Below are positions 6,189 through 11,440 of a stretch of DNA of 12,138 nt, piece after piece. Source of the stretch: Christensenella sp. UBA7868 (GTDB lineage: Bacteria > Bacillota > Clostridia > Christensenellales > UBA1242); contig DLSG01000010.1 of the NCBI GenBank assembly GCA_002501285.1, positions 14,581 through 26,718 of the forward strand, given 5' to 3'. A model generated the notes under the pieces. The model saw only the letters and a list, made by a program, of their open reading frames with translations. It was not told the origin of the DNA and ran no database searches. Position numbers and translations under genes: made by a program. Position 1 is the stretch's first letter; every line of letters starts with the position of its first letter.

Positions 6189-6671
6189 ATGAAAAATATA
6201 ATAGTTGTTGATATGCAAAAAGGTTTTATAAATGAGAACAACAAACATTTAGTAGATAAAATAAATACATATTTAGCATCTAATAAATTCGATAATATAT
6301 TTTTTACACAATGCATTAATAACAGCCAAAGCCCATATACAAAAATTTTAAATTGGAATGGAATGGCTGACAGTGATGAACAAAAAATTATAATCAATAA
6401 ACAAAAACAAGCAAAAATTTTAACAAAAGATTGTTATGGTATTTCTCAAAAAGACATTGAATTGCTTAAAAGTTTAAATATAAATGAAATTGAAATTTGT
6501 GGAACAGATATTGATGCTTGTTGTTTGGCGGTTGGTTTTAATTTGTTTGATAATAATATTAAGCCCATATTTATTAAAGATTTATGTGCAACATCGTCAA
6601 GAAATGTGAATATGGCAAGTTTTGCTTTTTCGATAATAGAAAGACAATTTGGAAAGGATAGTATTAAATAA
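6189..6671 (+). CDS. Isochorismatase-family cysteine hydrolase
   Basis: 160-residue enzyme of the isochorismatase-like superfamily (nicotinamidase, ureidoacrylate and related amide hydrolases). The Asp-Lys-Cys set is visible: D8 in IIVVDMQKGF, K80 in ILTKDCYGIS and C111 in GTDIDACCL, which aligns with the family's 'TDvCV' nucleophile segment. At 160 residues it is at the short end of the family (commonly 170-210), and the region between D8 and K80 is compact. The substrate cannot be assigned; nicotinamide is one option, but the metal-binding histidines typical of nicotinamidases are not evident. ATG at 6189 has GGAG 8 bases ahead. No strong promoter is seen in the 39 bases after the tRNA terminator, so it may depend on read-through or a weak promoter. 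Confidence 0.85.
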   Translation: MKNIIVVDMQKGFINENNKHLVDKINTYLASNKFDNIFFTQCINNSQSPYTKILNWNGMADSDEQKIIINKQKQAKILTKDCYGISQKDIELLKSLNINEIEICGTDIDACCLAVGFNLFDNNIKPIFIKDLCATSSRNVNMASFAFSIIERQFGKDSIK

Positions 6672-6899
6672 TAAGTGTTAATTTAGCAAACGACTTACTG
6701 GCGTGACTATAAATTACAAAATAGAACAATCTAAATAAAATTTGAATAGGTCTTATAACCTTAAATTTAACGCAAAATAGTATTAAGATTAAATCAATTT
6801 TAGATTAAATTTTAGGTTTAAAAAGTTGAATAAATGACAAAAAAATCAGCATATTTGCTGGCTTTTTTGGTTTAGAATTTATAAAAATTTATCCCACTA
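6672..6899. other. Spacer before the protease gene
   Basis: About 230 non-coding bases. I see the terminator at 6839-6868 and a small hairpin, AGGT-CTTATA-ACCT with flanking AAATTT arms near 6738-6767. GATTAAAT occurs twice near 6786 and 6803. No tRNA-like, riboswitch-like or coding pattern is recognisable. Confidence 0.45.
6839..6868 (+). terminator. Intrinsic terminator downstream of the isochorismatase gene
   Basis: CAGCA (6847-6851) pairs with TGCTG (6856-6860) around TATT. An A-run lies before it and six Ts (6863-6868) after it. It stands about 170 bases past the stop codon, so the transcript would carry a long 3' tail. Confidence 0.7.
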
Positions 6900-6928
6900 T
6901 TGACAAGCAAAAGTAATAAGTATATAAT
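6900..6928 (+). promoter_or_regulatory. Full-consensus sigma-A promoter of the protease gene
   Basis: TTGACA (6900-6905), exactly 17 bases, TATAAT (6923-6928): both hexamers match consensus. With -10 ending at -7, base +1 is 6935, which is the A of the ATG. There is no room for a ribosome site in the mRNA. Confidence 0.88.
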
Positions 6929-6934
6929 AAAAGT

Positions 6935-8275
6935 ATGAAAAAAAATCGTGAAAAAAACAATTCAAATTTAGAGAAAATTGATTCTTCTGAATTTGGAGGC
7001 TATAACGAACAAGTTTTGGAAAGAGCAAAAAAGCACCACAAACAAAAAATTTGGAAAGTTATTGAGCGTGTTTTAATTGGTGTTAGTTTAACCGCAATTG
7101 AAGGTTCTATTGTAAGAAACATTTTTATTAGTGGTAAAAGTTATTTTAGTAATAGTGATTTAATTCCAAAAATTACAAGTGAATTATGCACAGATATGGA
7201 TATGATGCGTTATGAAAAATACAACAATGAGATAATAAGGCTTAAACCTAATGACGATGGCAAAGTTAGTGTGTATATTTCGGCAAAAGTTCCTGAAAGA
7301 ACTCGTCAAAACATTCAAAATTCTTTAAACTATTTTAACAACATTTTTGATGCGGTTAATGATAAATTTAATTTTACTATTGTAGATAAAGCAGAGTATA
7401 TTGCTGATAAAGTAATTCAAAAATCTACTATAAAATTTGATTATAAAGCACTTGAGCAAGACGGCCTTTATGGGTATAATAGCCATACTCAAACAATGTT
7501 TGATTTTCCCAAAAAAATGTTTTCAGAAAGTGCTAATAATGGAAAATATTGTGTGTCGTCTGAAATCTCTTTAAATAGTTTATATTTTGAAAATTTAGAT
7601 GATAAAATGCAAGAATTTACTATAAGGCACGAAATGTTACATTCTTTGGGCTTTGATGATGTTTATGGTGAAGATTATAAAGAATTTGCAACTATTATGA
7701 ATGTAAACAATTTTTATGTTACAAATGAAATAAGTCCAAGTGATATGCGTAGGCTTTACACCGCTTATTGCGATAGTTATATTAATAGTGATAAAACTAT
7801 TAATTATGAAAAATTATCCGAAGTTAAAGATTACTTAATTAGTTATGAAGATAAATATTACGATAATGTTGCAAATGTTTTAAAAGATTCATTTGCAGGC
7901 GAACTAAAAGAAATTTCAAGCGAAGAAATTGCAAATTTTACCGCAGGTTATGGACTACTAGATGTAAAAGTTAATAGTAATGGCGAATATGAATATGTTT
8001 ACAATAGAAATGCGATTGATCCAAGCAAACATTTTGAGGGGAAAGGCAAGATTGTAAAGGGGACTGATTATGTTATTTTGCCAAAAATCGAAATAAGTGG
8101 TTTTACTAAATATTATATTATTTTAAAAGATTCTAACGGACTAAATATGTATGATATTTCTTTGGATAAAAAACCTATTGAACAAAAAATTTCGCTAAAA
8201 GCAAACATAGTTTTAAGACCAGCCGTTCCATATATTAAATATACAAATATTGACAATAACAGTTTTCAAAAGTAA
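6935..8275 (+). CDS. Membrane-anchored metzincin-like zinc metalloprotease
   Basis: 446 residues. A charged N-terminus (1-42, rich in Lys, His and Asn) is followed by one hydrophobic stretch at about 43-65. This suggests a signal anchor with the bulk outside the membrane, though the stretch is only moderately hydrophobic. The catalytic motif HEMLHSLGFDD gives H232, E233, H236, G239 and D242, i.e. HExxHxxGxxD, as in metzincins that use Asp as third ligand. TIMN with M255 fits the Met-turn, and ISPSDMRRLYTAYC resembles the helix that closes metzincin domains. Residues about 285-446 are an unrecognised C-terminal part, perhaps a binding domain. The target is unknown. The ATG coincides with the predicted transcription start and has no Shine-Dalgarno; a GGAGG at about 6995 is too far from any start codon. 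It stands as a single gene between two terminators. Confidence 0.82.
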   Translation: MKKNREKNNSNLEKIDSSEFGGYNEQVLERAKKHHKQKIWKVIERVLIGVSLTAIEGSIVRNIFISGKSYFSNSDLIPKITSELCTDMDMMRYEKYNNEIIRLKPNDDGKVSVYISAKVPERTRQNIQNSLNYFNNIFDAVNDKFNFTIVDKAEYIADKVIQKSTIKFDYKALEQDGLYGYNSHTQTMFDFPKKMFSESANNGKYCVSSEISLNSLYFENLDDKMQEFTIRHEMLHSLGFDDVYGEDYKEFATIMNVNNFYVTNEISPSDMRRLYTAYCDSYINSDKTINYEKLSEVKDYLISYEDKYYDNVANVLKDSFAGELKEISSEEIANFTAGYGLLDVKVNSNGEYEYVYNRNAIDPSKHFEGKGKIVKGTDYVILPKIEISGFTKYYIILKDSNGLNMYDISLDKKPIEQKISLKANIVLRPAVPYIKYTNIDNNSFQK

Positions 8276-8317
8276 ATAAAAGGCTATATTTTTAAATTTA
8301 ATATTAACATATATTAT

Positions 8318-8352
8318 AAAAAATCCGAACAGAGATAGAGTTCGGATTTTTT
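8318..8352. terminator. Bidirectional terminator between convergent genes
   Basis: AAAAAATCCGAAC (8318-8330) and GTTCGGATTTTTT (8340-8352) are perfect complements around a 9-base loop, with A6 and T6 at the ends. It therefore serves the protease gene (+) and the XRE gene (-). The 13-base arms are identical to the core of the tRNA terminator at 6111-6149. Confidence 0.92.
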
Positions 8353-8366
8353 AATAAAATTTCATA

Positions 8367-8394
8367 TTAAACAAAAATCTAAATTTTTGTTTAA
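8367..8394 (-). terminator. A/T hairpin downstream of the XRE gene
   Basis: TTAAACAAAAAT (8367-8378) and ATTTTTGTTTAA (8383-8392, plus AA) form a perfect 12-bp inverted repeat around CTAA, about 20 bases past the minus-strand stop. With only one G-C pair and no clean T-run it may only help the bidirectional terminator beyond it, or protect the 3' end. Confidence 0.35.
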
Positions 8395-8414
8395 ATATTT
8401 TTATCATTAAAAAC

Positions 8415-8648
8415 TTAATCATCTATATTTTCAAAAATAGGAGAATTAAAAAATTCGGATAAAGTTAAACCTAATGTTGAACAAATTTGATAAACAGTTT
8501 CAGTGCTTACCCTTTTCTTTTTATTGTTGATTACATCGCATACAGTTGAACGGGGTACACCACCATTTTTGAAAAGCGAATATTGAGATAAGTTCCTGTC
8601 GGAAAGTAGTTGACTTACTCTTATAGCGATTGCTTCTGTTAATTTCAT
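8415..8648 (-). CDS. Small XRE-family repressor
   Basis: 77 residues, made almost entirely of one helix-turn-helix domain (about 7-67; QYSLFKNGGVPRSTVCDVIN as the recognition helices, TLGLTLSEFF at the end). This is the size of minimal phage- or element-type repressors. The start at 8648 has AGGAGG 4 bases ahead. It is transcribed away from the SLOG gene, and the 146-base gap between them carries three copies of a related motif, one of which covers this gene's own -10 and start site. That layout suggests it represses itself and its neighbour. There is no sensor domain, so release from DNA would need another factor, perhaps the SLOG protein. Confidence 0.87.
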   Translation of the reverse strand: MKLTEAIAIRVSQLLSDRNLSQYSLFKNGGVPRSTVCDVINNKKKRVSTETVYQICSTLGLTLSEFFNSPIFENIDD

Positions 8649-8658
8649 AATTCCTCCT

Positions 8659-8680
8659 AATTCGTTCTATATATAGAATT
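8659..8680 (-). promoter_or_regulatory. Operator-like site 1, over the XRE gene start
   Basis: TTCTATATATAGAA at 8665-8678 is a perfect 14-bp palindrome. Read on the minus strand, the 22 bases align with sites 2 and 3 (shared TAT..AGAAC). It overlaps the minus-strand -10 TATAAT (8683-8678) and its predicted start near 8671, as an autorepressor site would. Confidence 0.6.
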
Positions 8681-8705
8681 ATAAAAATTTATAAAATATA
8701 TTCAG
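8678..8705 (-). promoter_or_regulatory. Promoter of the small XRE gene
   Basis: On the minus strand, TATAAT (8683-8678) is preceded at 16 bases by CTGAAT (8705-8700). The -10 is consensus and the -35 is weak, so a basal, repressible promoter is likely. Confidence 0.55.
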
Positions 8706-8720
8706 TACGCTATTCAGAAC
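8705..8720 (+). promoter_or_regulatory. Operator-like site 2, upstream of both -35 regions
   Basis: GTACGCTATTCAGAAC, 14 of 16 bases identical to site 3. It ends 3 bases before the SLOG gene's -35 and abuts the XRE gene's -35, a position from which one bound protein could affect both promoters. Confidence 0.6.
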
Positions 8721-8723
8721 GCT

Positions 8724-8751
8724 TTGCATTTTATTTTGAAGATGTTATACT
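8724..8751 (+). promoter_or_regulatory. Promoter of the SLOG gene (extended -10)
   Basis: TTGCAT (8724-8729), 16 bases, TATACT (8746-8751) with TG at 8743-8744, giving an extended -10 (TGtTATACT). The start is predicted near 8758. Confidence 0.6.
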
Positions 8752-8761
8752 ATTTAAAATA

Positions 8762-8777
8762 GTACGCTATATAGAAC
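8762..8777 (+). promoter_or_regulatory. Operator-like site 3, just after the SLOG gene start
   Basis: GTACGCTATATAGAAC, an imperfect dyad around CTATATAG, 57 bases downstream of site 2 in the same orientation. It lies at about +5 to +20 of the predicted SLOG transcript, a typical repressor-roadblock position. Confidence 0.6.
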
Positions 8778-8794
8778 AAATATGGGGGTGTTAT

Positions 8795-9325
8795 ATGAAA
8801 AATGAATTAAGTGAAGAACCTGTGTTAAAAATTAGTTTTACTGGACATAGACCTAAAAGCCTACCATGGGGATATGATGAAACAAAAGAAAGTTATTTTA
8901 AATTTAGAAAAGTTATGCAAAAAGCAATCAAACAAGCAATTAAAAATGGCTATTTTTATTTTATTACAGGTATGGCTCTTGGTATTGATATGATATGTGC
9001 GGAGATTGTTTTAGAGTTTAAACAAAAATACAAAAATTTAATATTAGAATGTGCTATTCCTTGCAAAAATCAGTTTAAAAAATGGTCAAAAAGTCAGCAA
9101 GAAAGATATCATAAAATATTAGAAAAAGCAGATATTATTAATTTTGTAAGTAATAAAGAATATCAGTTTGGTTGTATGATTAAAAGAAATGAATATATGG
9201 TGGAAAAATGCGATGCTCTTATTGTTGTTTGGAATGGTGGTTCAAGTGGTACAAAAGAAACTATAAAAATAGCAAGAAAACTTGGTAAGAAAGTGAAAAT
9301 AATAGATCCAAATAACCCAAAATGA
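8795..9325 (+). CDS. SLOG-family (DUF1273 / YpsA-like) Rossmann protein
   Basis: 176 residues resembling the DUF1273/YpsA group of the SLOG superfamily, Rossmann-like proteins related to DprA and LOG and thought to bind nucleotides or nucleotide-derived ligands. Visible family marks are FTGHRP (15-20), the glycine segment FITGMALGID (56-65), KRNEYMVEKCDALIVVWNG (130-148) and SSGT (150-153). Length is normal for the family. Start ATG at 8795 with GGGGGTG 4 bases upstream; the gene ends with TGA. It is divergent from a small XRE repressor and has operator-like motifs on both sides of its promoter, so it is probably kept off until a signal relieves repression. Ligand and activity are unknown. 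No effector gene is cotranscribed, since the next gene has its own promoter. Confidence 0.82.
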   Translation: MKNELSEEPVLKISFTGHRPKSLPWGYDETKESYFKFRKVMQKAIKQAIKNGYFYFITGMALGIDMICAEIVLEFKQKYKNLILECAIPCKNQFKKWSKSQQERYHKILEKADIINFVSNKEYQFGCMIKRNEYMVEKCDALIVVWNGGSSGTKETIKIARKLGKKVKIIDPNNPK

Positions 9326-9418
9326 GAATAAAATTTTGTAATTTTTTTTGAAATAAAGATAAAAATTTATTTATTTTTTTCATTACAATCTTATGTTTTA
9401 TAAAAACGAAAATATATA

Positions 9419-9447
9419 TTGCAAATTTTATTATTTTATTATATAAT
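9419..9447 (+). promoter_or_regulatory. Sigma-A promoter of the DUF4279 gene
   Basis: TTGCAA (9419-9424), 17 bases, TATAAT (9442-9447), start near 9454. The rest of the 160-base gap after the SLOG gene is A+T-rich with T-runs but without a clear hairpin. Confidence 0.72.
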
Positions 9448-9486
9448 TAATAAAGTTAATAAAGAGAATTTTTTGGGGGAGAGAAA

Positions 9487-9906
9487 ATGGAAGAAATTAA
9501 ATATACATATCATTTCAGTTTATTTTTAAATTTTAAAAACGATGTTGATGTTGATAGGCTTGAAAAATATTTTAAAATTGATGCTTATAAAAAAACTTTT
9601 TTAAAAGATTCCAAAGGACCTGAAAAAACCGCTAAAATATGGTATAAAACAAAAGAAATTTCTGATGTTTATACTGATGAGGCGATTGAAAGATTTATTA
9701 TGCAAATTTATGATAATTTTGCAAATTTAAAACAAATTTTAAAAGTAAATAACGGCTCTGCTTGTTTTACTCTTTATTTTACAGATGTGAAAGAAAGACC
9801 TGTCATTGGTTTAACACTTAAAACAATAGAGATGCTTGAAAAATTAGGGCTATCGTTTGATGTTGATTTTAGTGAGTTTGATAAACTTTTAAATGAAAAT
9901 GTTTAG
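9487..9906 (+). CDS. DUF4279 domain protein
   Basis: 139-residue cytosolic protein that I match from memory to DUF4279. The order is an N-terminal strand (YHFSLFLNF, 8-16), a helix with a conserved-looking LEKYFKIDAY, a central acidic helix (64-85), then the late signature SACFTLYFTD (91-100), IGLTLKTIEMLEKLGLSFDVDF (107-128). The family has no established activity; its members often sit in accessory clusters with toxin/immunity or other small orphan genes. ATG at 9487 follows GGGGGAGAG. The next gene begins 39 bases later without an obvious promoter of its own, so the two are probably cotranscribed. Confidence 0.7.
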   Translation: MEEIKYTYHFSLFLNFKNDVDVDRLEKYFKIDAYKKTFLKDSKGPEKTAKIWYKTKEISDVYTDEAIERFIMQIYDNFANLKQILKVNNGSACFTLYFTDVKERPVIGLTLKTIEMLEKLGLSFDVDFSEFDKLLNENV

Positions 9907-9945
9907 ATAAAAAGTTTTGATTGAAATAAGAAGTTTGGAGAGAAA

Positions 9946-10251
9946 ATGTATAAGTTAAAAATTGAAGAAAAAATAACTTTTGCTTATGATTTTAAAGTTA
10001 TTAAAGATTACGGAACATTTGAAATTCCTGGACATATATCAAAATCGGGTGTGGTGTATTATTATGATGAAGCAAGTCAAAAATATATAAGCAAAGATAA
10101 AACGAAAATTATAGATGCAAAAAAATATGTTTTAAATCTTTATAAAAATAGTAGATATTATAAACAATGTGATGTTGCTTTGCTCACTATGCTTGCAAAT
10201 CAAGTTGCAAAATGCAACTCCACATATCTTGTGGCATCACAGTTTGAATAA
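9946..10251 (+). CDS. Hypothetical 101-residue protein
   Basis: I do not recognise this protein. It is lysine- and tyrosine-rich with a beta-looking first half (FAYDFKVIKDYGTFEIPG, HISKSGVVYYYDEASQKY) and a helical second half (AKKYVLNLYKNSRYYKQCD, ALLTMLANQVAKC). There is no signal peptide or membrane span. The start has GGAGAG 3 bases ahead and uses the same GGAGAGAAAATG leader as pheS. It lies 39 bases after the DUF4279 gene, likely in the same transcript, and a strong imperfect hairpin follows its stop. It may be a complete small protein or a shortened remnant; a frame near 10269-10366 in the following gap (K-Y-T-Y-F-V-R... ending TDWLDNKF) has no start and could be leftover coding sequence. 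Confidence 0.55.
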   Translation: MYKLKIEEKITFAYDFKVIKDYGTFEIPGHISKSGVVYYYDEASQKYISKDKTKIIDAKKYVLNLYKNSRYYKQCDVALLTMLANQVAKCNSTYLVASQFE

Positions 10252-10257
10252 ACATCA

Positions 10258-10306
10258 GTTTTGCTTGAAAATACACTTACTTCGTTCGTGTGCTTTCAGA
10301 CAAAAC
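10258..10306 (+). repeat. Long imperfect hairpin after the 101-aa gene
   Basis: Arms 10258-10276 and 10288-10306 pair at 15 of 19 positions plus two T-G pairs, around an 11-base loop. It starts 7 bases after the stop codon. There is no T-run, so it is not a standard terminator; it could stabilise the mRNA 3' end or be a dispersed palindromic repeat. Confidence 0.55.
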
Positions 10307-10379
10307 TTCCGATAATATAAACAATTTGTTCAGAAAGATGACGGATTGGTTAGATAATAAATTCTAATTGAGGTGAAAA

Positions 10380-11108
10380 ATGAAATTAATCAATGGAATG
10401 GAGTTTGAAAACGATGAAAAAGTTATAGGGAAATGGGACTTTTTTTGTAATTTAAACAATATTGAAGAATTTAATTGTAAGAAGCAAGAAGAATATAATG
10501 AAAAGGGTTTTAAAGAAATTTATTTTATGCCAAATGGTTTAAATTATTGGATTTTTGAAGGTTGGACAAAAGGGAAGTTATTAATAAGTCGTGGTGGTGA
10601 CGACCCTATTTCATGTTTTGATTATGAAACAAAACAAATTGAAAACGACTTGTTTATGTTTATCCATGTTAAAGAAAATGGAGAAAGTTATATTTGCGTA
10701 TTAAAAAAAGTTTCTTCTAAAACTTTTAAAATTTCAGATTTTGTAAGAACTGATGATATAAACATTCCTTTTGTTTTTGATGAAAAAGTATTGGGAAAAT
10801 GGAAATCTGTTGACTACTTAGAAAAAATAGAAGATTTTAATGGGGAAAATCCAGATAGCAAAGATTTATGGCTTAAAACTATTGAATTTTTTGAAGATGG
10901 AAAAGTGGTTAGAACATATTTTAATGGAAAACAATGGCATGATAAATGGTCGAAAGGCAAATTGATTGACTTAACAAAAAATGTAGTTTCTAATTATATT
11001 TTAAAAACTATAAACGGCGAGGACTTCATGATTATGGAGTGGAAAATGGGAAATTACATTTATGCGGGTATGGATCCAGAGTATTATGTCTTTAAAAAAA
11101 TTAAATAA
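10380..11108 (+). CDS. Protein with two repeats of a beta-rich, lipocalin-like domain
   Basis: 242 residues built from two similar halves: about 8-112 (NDEKVIGKWDFF...NIEEFN...KEIYFMPNG...WTKGKLL...CVLKKV) and about 131-242 (FDEKVLGKWKSVDYLEKIEDFN...KTIEFFEDGK...WSKGKLI...YYVFKKI). Each begins with a GKW motif and ends with a strand like those of small beta-barrel, lipocalin-like modules. I recall similar GKWKSVD..E.IEDFN modules at the C-terminus of some BlaR1/M56-type proteins in Bacilli, but this protein has no peptidase domain, membrane span or signal peptide. The second half is closer to that remembered pattern, and the first half looks more diverged. ATG at 10380 has GAGGTG ahead. No clear promoter lies in the preceding gap. 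Function unknown; ligand binding is a guess. Confidence 0.65.
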   Translation: MKLINGMEFENDEKVIGKWDFFCNLNNIEEFNCKKQEEYNEKGFKEIYFMPNGLNYWIFEGWTKGKLLISRGGDDPISCFDYETKQIENDLFMFIHVKENGESYICVLKKVSSKTFKISDFVRTDDINIPFVFDEKVLGKWKSVDYLEKIEDFNGENPDSKDLWLKTIEFFEDGKVVRTYFNGKQWHDKWSKGKLIDLTKNVVSNYILKTINGEDFMIMEWKMGNYIYAGMDPEYYVFKKIK

Positions 11109-11139
11109 TAGTAAAATTTTTAAAATGTAGTTTTTTTGA

Positions 11140-11168
11140 TTGACAAAGATTTTATTTTTGGTTATCAT
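11140..11168 (+). promoter_or_regulatory. Sigma-A promoter of the pheS leader
   Basis: TTGACA (11140-11145), 17 bases, TATCAT (11163-11168), start near 11175, which leaves a 266-base leader before pheS. Confidence 0.78.
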
Positions 11169-11174
11169 AACTAC

Positions 11175-11428
11175 ATATAAAAACTATGACGGTGCGTCAG
11201 TAGGTTTAATTAAATGCATCAAGAGAATGTTTATCGTGGGCTGGAAGTAAACTATGTAAAATTAAACTGAATTTCAACACCCGAGTTGCTTTTCGGTAAA
11301 GGCAAAAAATTGTTGTTAAGAAAAGCCAGAATAAACTGTAAAAATTAAATGAGATTAACTTTTTAGTTAATGAAGTTAGGTGGTATCACGGTTTAAATCG
11401 TCCTATAAAAAGGGCGATATTTTTTTTT
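11175..11428 (+). promoter_or_regulatory. T-box riboswitch, phenylalanine-specific, controlling pheS
   Basis: Leader RNA that senses uncharged tRNA-Phe. Stem I is visible: AGTAG (11199-11203) then GTTTAATT (11204-11211) pairing with AATTAAAC (11260-11267), and distally GTTTA (11229-11233) with TAAAC (11248-11252). After the helix, TGAATTTCAA carries the specifier TTC (11273-11275) opposite the AGTA bulge, as in other T-boxes, and TTC codes for Phe. GGTG (11191-11194) can pair with CACC (11278-11281) at the base. The T-box sequence proper, AGGTGGTATCACGG, is at 11378-11391 and is followed by the terminator. Uncharged tRNA-Phe bound through GAA/TTC and its CCA end would favour the antiterminator and read-through into pheS. 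Confidence 0.93.
11397..11428 (+). terminator. Regulated terminator of the T-box leader
   Basis: ATCGTCCT (11397-11404) pairs with AGGGCGAT (11411-11418) around ATAAAA with one T-G pair, followed by a T-run to 11428. It lies directly after the T-box sequence and 12 bases before the pheS start. Confidence 0.92.
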
Positions 11429-11440
11429 GAAGGAGAGAAA

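Noticed and set aside
6167..6397. Minus-strand 76-residue frame
   Set aside because: It lies opposite the isochorismatase gene; Phe/Ile/Leu-rich sequence arises from reading A-rich coding DNA backwards.
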